From the NCBI GenBank assembly GCA_900751665.1, contig CAADSV010000150.1, positions 1 to 10,619 on the forward strand: a stretch of 10,619 nt of DNA, written 5' to 3'. A program made the position numbers and the translations under genes. The notes beneath the pieces are model-generated. The model worked only from the letters and a program-made list of their open reading frames with translations. It was not told the DNA's origin and did not search any database. This document shows, in pieces, positions 6,470 to 10,619 of the stretch (position 1 is the stretch's first letter; every line of letters begins with the position of its first letter). The stretch comes from an uncultured Collinsella sp. Its GTDB lineage: Bacteria; Actinomycetota; Coriobacteriia; Coriobacteriales; Coriobacteriaceae.

Positions 6470-6498
6470 TTGAGCAAACAGTAAAATGCTACTATCTA
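6470..6498 (+). promoter_or_regulatory. Candidate promoter of the HTH gene
   Basis: TTGAGC (6470-6475) and TATCTA (6493-6498) are 17 bases apart. The start codon lies 50 bases downstream, and the palindrome TTAACGGTTAA (6520-6530) lies in between, where a bound protein could block transcription. Confidence 0.4.
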
Positions 6499-6548
6499 AC
6501 TTGCACGTAAGAAGGCAGATTAACGGTTAAGGCTAAGAAGTGGCAGGT

Positions 6549-6945
6549 ATGTCGGAAGCAACTAGGACTCGCACGCATGCGCCCGAGGTTAGGCAGCGCG
6601 CCGTCGAGATCCTCCAAGAGGGGGGTCGGTCATCGCGCCCTCGCTGCGGAGCTTGGCATTCCCCAGGCCACGGCTCGTCAGTGGGCCCGCGCGTATGCCG
6701 TGGGCGGTGCCGACGCCGTTCTCAATGCCGGTTCGCATCATCACACCTATTCGTACGACGTAAAGCTCGCTGTGGTTAAGGACCGTCTGGAAAACGGCTT
6801 GACGGTTCGCGAGGCCATGATCAAGCACAAGATTCCCAGCGAGTCTTCGGTCAAGGCTTGGTGCCGTCAGTACCGTGAGAGCGGTGAGTCCGCACTGGTC
6901 GATAAGCCGCGCGGTCGCAAGCCGCGCGTTAAAAAGGCGGAATAG
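6549..6945 (+). pseudogene. Two-HTH protein derived from IS150-type OrfA, frameshifted
   Basis: Read as one protein of about 131 residues, this has two helix-turn-helix units: the first at about 10-52 (with R-A-L-A-A-E-L-G-I-P-Q-A-T-A-R-Q-W), the second at about 70-112, ending in a basic K-P-R-G-R-K-P-R tail. The arrangement matches the first part of IS3-family IS150 OrfA. It lacks the C-terminal leucine-zipper part of OrfA, and no OrfB (DDE integrase) follows, so it may be a domesticated DNA-binding protein. In this sequence the frame breaks at a run of six G (6620-6625): bases before it read in one frame (start ATG 6549), bases after it in the next. Five G would restore a continuous reading, E-G-V-G-H-R-A-L. 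The cause may be a true mutation, phase variation or a sequencing error. The intact start of the second frame (ATG 6577) has no family sense upstream of the G-run. It has its own promoter candidate and terminator. Confidence 0.75.
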
Positions 6946-6957
6946 CAAACGGGATGG

Positions 6958-6980
6958 TGCGCCCACAGGGGCGCATTTTT
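6958..6980 (+). terminator. Rho-independent terminator of the HTH gene
   Basis: TGCGCCC (6958-6964) pairs perfectly with GGGCGCA (6969-6975) around loop ACAG, followed by five T. It starts 12 bases after the stop codon. Confidence 0.88.
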
Positions 6981-7042
6981 CTTGCCGCCCCTCTACTCCA
7001 ATGCGGACAGGCTCCTTGCCCCGTACGCCTAAAACTCCCCAG

Positions 7043-7070
7043 TTGACCGAAAACCTGCCGCCGCTATTCC
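7043..7070 (+). promoter_or_regulatory. Candidate promoter of the Ech-like operon
   Basis: TTGACC (7043-7048) and TATTCC (7065-7070) are 16 bases apart, 56 bases before the start codon. The -10 box is weak and lies inside an 11-base match to the arms of the ATPase-flanking palindromes. TATAAC at 7081-7086 is another -10 candidate, without a good -35 box. Confidence 0.35.
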
Positions 7071-7126
7071 TCAATTGAGCTATAACGTTAAACAATTGCA
7101 GCGTTTTTGCATGGGGGAGTGATGGT

Positions 7127-10009
7127 ATGACGCTACTGTATTTCCTTACCCTGTTTCCGCTGGTACCGGCGCTGGGCATGCTGCTCGCGCGCGGTGACCG
7201 CGCCCGCGATGCGGTGGGGCTCATAGGCTCCGGCATTATTATGGCGGTGACAGTTGTAGTCGCCGTCATGTTTTTTGGCACGGGTCCGCAGGGCTTTGAG
7301 GTTGCCCCCGGCACCTCGCATGTGCTCTCGATCATCAGCTCCGTCATCGACGTAATTCTGTGCGCCGTCATCCTGTACAACGCGTACAAATATAGGAACG
7401 CGCTCACCACGGTGCTCGGCATAGTCCAGCTGGTGGGCTCGCTCGCCTTTGCAGCCATGACGCTGCCCGCGGCCGAAGCCGTCACGGCGACGCCGCTCTA
7501 CCTGGACTACATGAGTGTGATCATGGTCCTCGCTGTCGGTATCGTCGGCAGCCTTATCTGCGTGTATGCCTTGGGCTACATGAAGGACTTCCAGGCCCAT
7601 GACGAGCACGAGGCCGCGCTGCGTGGGCAGACCGCGCCCGACCGACGTCCGCAGTTCCTGGCACTCATGTTCCTGTTCCTCTCGGCCATGTTCGTCATCG
7701 TGACGAGCGACAACCTTGAGTGGCTGTTCTGCGGCTGGGAAATCACCACCGTGTGCTCGTTCCTCATGATTGGCTACACGCGCACGCCCGAGGCCATCAA
7801 GAACGCCTTCACCCAGATCATCCTCAACATGCTGGGCGGCATCGCGTTTTTGGCCGGACTCATGTACCTGCACGTTAACGGCATGCCGCTGACCATCTCG
7901 GGCATGATCGAGCTTTCCGGCGCCGGCACCGCGCAATCCGCGCTGCTGGTGATGCCGGTCATCCTGCTGTCGCTCGCCGCGCTCACCAAGGCCGCACAGA
8001 TGCCGTTCCACACTTGGCTGCTCGGTGCTATGGTTGCCCCCACGCCCACGAGCGCCCTGCTGCACTCGTCAACCATGGTCAAAGCCGGCGTGTTCCTAAT
8101 GGTCAAGCTCAGCCCGCTCTATGCCATCTATCCCGTGACCGGCTTTATGGTCACGAGTGTGGGCGCCATCACGTTTTTGCTCGCTGCCCTCATGGCCATC
8201 TCGCAGAGCAACGCCAAGCGCGTGCTCGCGTACTCCACCATTTCCAACTTGGGCCTCATCAGTGCCTGCCTGGGTGTCGGCGCGCCCGAGGCCGTATGGG
8301 CGGCCATCTTCCTAATCCTGTTCCACACGGTGGCAAAGTCGCTGCTGTTCCTGTGCGTGGGCACCGCCGAGCATCATATCGGCAGCCGCAATATCGAGGA
8401 CATGGACGGTATGTTCAGCCGCATGCCGCACCTGACGCGCCTGATGATGCTGGGCATCATGGGCATGTTCGTGGCGCCGTTTGGCATGCTCGTGTCCAAG
8501 TGGGGCGCCCTGGTAGCGTTTGCGCAGACCGGCAACGTGCTCATGATCATGGTGCTGGCCTTTGGCTCGGCTGCGACGTTTTACTTCTGGGGCAAGTGGC
8601 TTGCCAAGCTTTCGGGCGTCGACCCAACGGCTCAAAACGTTGAGGTCAATGTCCATAAGACCGAATGGATGGCGCTCAACACCATCGCCGCGCTGCTGAT
8701 TCTGTGCTGCGTGGCCTTCCCGCTCATCTCGAGCGGTCTGGTGTCGCCTTACTTGGCCATGGTGTTTGGCCGCGTGCCGTACGTTATCGGCAAGGACGCC
8801 ATGTATCTGATGGTGGTTATTGTGGCGTTTATCGCCGTGGTGCTGCTGACTTCATTCCGCGTGAGCAACAAGCCGCACGTAAACGTATATCTTTCGGGCG
8901 TGGGAACCGATAAATATCGCCATTTCCGCGGCTCGATGGGACGCGAGCTGAAGGCCGAAAAGCGCAATTGGTACTCGGAGGACGCCCTTGGCGAGAAGCG
9001 CATTGGCCCCGCGGGTAGCGTCGTGTGCTGCAGCATTATCTTGTTTGTGCTGCTGTGTTGCGCGTGGATTGGGCCCGAGCGGCTTGCCATGAGCGCGCCC
9101 TCGGTGCTGCGCGGCAAGTATTTCGAGGGTTCGGGCGTCGTGGGCATTTTTATTGGTACCGTGGCGTTTGCCTTGCTGGCGCCGCTTGTGGGCGGCCTGA
9201 TCGACGGCATCGATCGCAAGCTGTCCGCCCGTATGCAGGGCCGCGTGGGCCCGCGCCTGCTGCAGCCCTTCTACGACGTTGCCAAGCTGCTGCGCAAGGC
9301 CCCCGCCAGCGTAAATACCATGGACGATACCTATATGGCGTGCGCGCTCATCTTTACCGTCGTGGGCGGCGGCATCTTTGTGTCGGGCTCCAACACGCTG
9401 CTGTGCGCCTTTATGGTGACGCTCGCCGCGATCTTTGTGGTGCTGGCGTCCGCCTCGACGCAAAGCCCGTTTGCCCAGGTCGGCGCCGACCGCGAGCTGC
9501 TGCAGGTTATGAGTTACGAGCCTGCCGTTCTGCTGATGAGCGTGGGCCTGTACCTTGCCACCGATAGCTTCGATTCCATCGCCGTGACGGGGCAGTCGGT
9601 CCCCATCATCGTGTACAGCGCGCCCATTTTCTTTGCGCTGCTCGCGGTGCTTACCATCAAGCTGCGCAAGTCGCCGTTCGACCTTTCGTACTCGCATCAC
9701 GCGCATCAGGAGATTGTCCAGGGCGTCGCCACCGAGATGAGCGGCGGCACGCTGGCCAAGATGACCCTTATGCACTGGTGCGAGACCGTGCTGTTTTTGA
9801 TGTGGGTGGGCATGTTCTTTGTCTGGGACAACCCGGTGAGCTGGCTGGTCGCCCTGGTCGTGATGGCCGCGACGTATTTTGTCGAGGTCCTGATCGACAA
9901 CACCTTTGCCCGCAGCACCTGGCGCAGCTGCTTTAAGCTCGGCTGGGGCGTGGCGCTGGTGTTTGGCCTGCTCAACCTTATGCCCATCCTCGTCGATGTG
10001 TTTATTTAG
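7127..10009 (+). CDS. Fused EchA/NuoL-like and EchB/NuoH-like membrane subunit
   Basis: One 960-residue membrane protein joins two subunits that are normally separate in group-4 hydrogenases and complex I. Residues 1 to about 583 are a Mrp-antiporter/NuoL-like pump with many hydrophobic helices; seen are E205 in G-W-E, K288 in L-T-K-A-A-Q followed by P-F-H295, and K319 in T-M-V-K-A-G, residues of the kind that carry protons in this family. A mostly polar link (584-628) resembles the usual EchA C-terminus. From about 629 to 960 is a NuoH-like subunit with R697-K-L-S-A-R-M-Q, D788-R-E790 followed by S-Y-E798, and a later S-P-F-D-L segment. This half would anchor the peripheral arm. The reading frame is continuous, without internal stops. 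The start has GGGGGAG at 7113-7119, 7 bases upstream. The next gene's ribosome site overlaps this stop codon, so they form one operon. Gene order A-B-C matches ech rather than hyc or hyf. Whether the complex makes H2 cannot be seen. Confidence 0.9.
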   Translation: MTLLYFLTLFPLVPALGMLLARGDRARDAVGLIGSGIIMAVTVVVAVMFFGTGPQGFEVAPGTSHVLSIISSVIDVILCAVILYNAYKYRNALTTVLGIVQLVGSLAFAAMTLPAAEAVTATPLYLDYMSVIMVLAVGIVGSLICVYALGYMKDFQAHDEHEAALRGQTAPDRRPQFLALMFLFLSAMFVIVTSDNLEWLFCGWEITTVCSFLMIGYTRTPEAIKNAFTQIILNMLGGIAFLAGLMYLHVNGMPLTISGMIELSGAGTAQSALLVMPVILLSLAALTKAAQMPFHTWLLGAMVAPTPTSALLHSSTMVKAGVFLMVKLSPLYAIYPVTGFMVTSVGAITFLLAALMAISQSNAKRVLAYSTISNLGLISACLGVGAPEAVWAAIFLILFHTVAKSLLFLCVGTAEHHIGSRNIEDMDGMFSRMPHLTRLMMLGIMGMFVAPFGMLVSKWGALVAFAQTGNVLMIMVLAFGSAATFYFWGKWLAKLSGVDPTAQNVEVNVHKTEWMALNTIAALLILCCVAFPLISSGLVSPYLAMVFGRVPYVIGKDAMYLMVVIVAFIAVVLLTSFRVSNKPHVNVYLSGVGTDKYRHFRGSMGRELKAEKRNWYSEDALGEKRIGPAGSVVCCSIILFVLLCCAWIGPERLAMSAPSVLRGKYFEGSGVVGIFIGTVAFALLAPLVGGLIDGIDRKLSARMQGRVGPRLLQPFYDVAKLLRKAPASVNTMDDTYMACALIFTVVGGGIFVSGSNTLLCAFMVTLAAIFVVLASASTQSPFAQVGADRELLQVMSYEPAVLLMSVGLYLATDSFDSIAVTGQSVPIIVYSAPIFFALLAVLTIKLRKSPFDLSYSHHAHQEIVQGVATEMSGGTLAKMTLMHWCETVLFLMWVGMFFVWDNPVSWLVALVVMAATYFVEVLIDNTFARSTWRSCFKLGWGVALVFGLLNLMPILVDVFI

Positions 10010-10021
10010 GAGGCGGCATCC

Positions 10022-10619
10022 ATGGATCATAAAATGTCGCGCTCGCCGTGGGTTATTCATTACGACGGCTCGAGCTGCAACGGATGCGATATCGAGGTGC
10101 TGGCCTCGCTCACGCCGCTGTTCGATGCGGAGCGGTTTGGCGTGGTCAACACCGGCAACCCCAAGCATGCGGATATCTTTTTGGTGACGGGGTCGGTCAA
10201 TGCCCAGAACCTGCCCGTCGTGCGTCAGATCTACAACCAGATGCTCGAGCCCAAGTGCGTGGTGGCCTGCGGCATTTGCGCGTGCTCGGGCGGCGTGTTC
10301 CGCGATGCCTACAACGTGATCGGCGGCGTGGACCGCGCGATTCCCGTGGACGTGTACGCGCCCGGGTGCGCCATTCGCCCCGAGACGGTGATCGATGCCA
10401 TTGTGGAGGCGTGCGGCATCCTGGATCAGAAGGAAGCCGTGATGCGTGCTGGCGGTGACCCGCTTACCGTGGGCGGTGCCGCAACCTGGGACGGTGGCGT
10501 TGAGCTGGGCGAGGACGGGTTTGTGGCTGCGGGGGCCGGGGCTGATGGTGCCGGTGACGGTGACGAGGCCACCGTGTCCACCAGGTCCGCCGCCCCCCCC
10601 GCCGGGGGCGCCCCCCGCG
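10022..10619 (+). CDS. EchC/NuoB-like [4Fe-4S] subunit, partial at the 3' end
   Basis: This is the small iron-sulfur subunit of an Ech-like hydrogenase or complex-I-like module, which carries the cluster next to the catalytic site on the cytoplasmic face. Seen: C19-N-G-C22, C86 within G-I-C-A-C-S-G-G, and C116 within A-P-G-C-A, matching the four ligands of the family; C83 and C88 are extra. The core ends near residue 135. A Gly/Ala/Asp-rich stretch follows and the frame stays open to the window end, so the protein may be longer than a normal EchC (~150) or be fused to a following subunit. The last ~30 bases are probably noise. The start has AGGAGG at 10008-10013, 8 bases upstream and overlapping the previous stop codon. 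It is co-transcribed with the fused membrane subunit. Confidence 0.9.
   Translation, partial: MDHKMSRSPWVIHYDGSSCNGCDIEVLASLTPLFDAERFGVVNTGNPKHADIFLVTGSVNAQNLPVVRQIYNQMLEPKCVVACGICACSGGVFRDAYNVIGGVDRAIPVDVYAPGCAIRPETVIDAIVEACGILDQKEAVMRAGGDPLTVGGAATWDGGVELGEDGFVAAGAGADGAGDGDEATVSTRSAAPPAGGAPR
10590..10619. other. Low-complexity contig edge, probably artefact
   Basis: C and G homopolymers replace normal coding sequence here. The last 14 bases (GGGCGCCCCCCGCG) are identical to 44-57. The translated end of the EchC-like protein should not be trusted beyond this point. Confidence 0.65.

Larger units (their letters stand above)
6215..6548. other. AT-rich intergenic region with operator-like palindromes
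   Basis: This gene-free stretch is clearly AT-richer than its surroundings (about 35% GC in the line 6301-6360, hand count). It holds a perfect 6-2-6 palindrome ATTTGGTGCCAAAT (6420-6433), a TTGACA (6352-6357) without a matching -10 box, a TTAATTAA, and TTAACGGTTAA (6520-6530) close to the next start codon. Short open frames here have no ribosome site or recognisable product. Confidence 0.6.

Noticed and set aside
8852..10168. A 438-codon open frame on the minus strand opposite the Ech-like gene
   Set aside because: Its composition (His/Arg/Gln/Ala rich) and position opposite a clear membrane protein show it is a coding shadow.

Overview
The window looks like a chromosomal fragment of a high-GC Coriobacteriia-type actinobacterium, most likely Collinsella or a close relative. 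This is an inference from overall gene content, codon use (about 65% GC in a sampled line of the core genes, hand count) and strong AGGAGG-type ribosome binding sites; no database search was possible. The first ~74 and last ~30 bases are runs of C and G that look like contig-end noise.

Layout. 3-230: C-terminal end of folK (folate pathway). 231-932: a divergent biotin-protein-ligase-like protein that lacks key catalytic residues, followed by hairpins that probably end the transcript. 1031-2434: a lower-GC insert holding a DUF4143-type AAA+ ATPase gene bracketed by three copies of a 41-49 bp palindrome (two before, one after). 2489-3262, minus strand: coaX, type III pantothenate kinase. birA and coaX are neighbours in many bacteria, so the ATPase block may have landed between them. 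3399-3574: a complete initiator tRNA unit with promoter, tRNA-fMet and terminator. 3624-3922: an array of four 57-nt hairpin units at an ~80-nt period. 4069-6099: a 676-residue Old-Yellow-Enzyme/2,4-dienoyl-CoA-reductase-type flavoprotein (FMN, 4Fe-4S, FAD), with its own terminator. 6215-6548: AT-rich regulatory DNA. 6549-6945: a small two-HTH protein derived from an IS150-type OrfA, broken in this sequence by one extra G. 7127 to the right end: an operon of membrane-bound energy-converting complex subunits, namely one 960-residue polypeptide joining an EchA/NuoL-like proton pump to an EchB/NuoH-like subunit, then an EchC/NuoB-like [4Fe-4S] subunit that runs off the window.

How the parts fit. 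The folK, birA-like and coaX genes are cofactor housekeeping. The flavoprotein and the Ech-like complex point to an anaerobic life based on reduction of organic substrates and ferredoxin- or H2-linked ion pumping. The complex cannot be fixed as a hydrogenase, because the large subunit that would carry the NiFe ligands lies outside the window. The most unusual structures are the palindrome-bracketed ATPase, the alternating hairpin array and the fused pump subunit.
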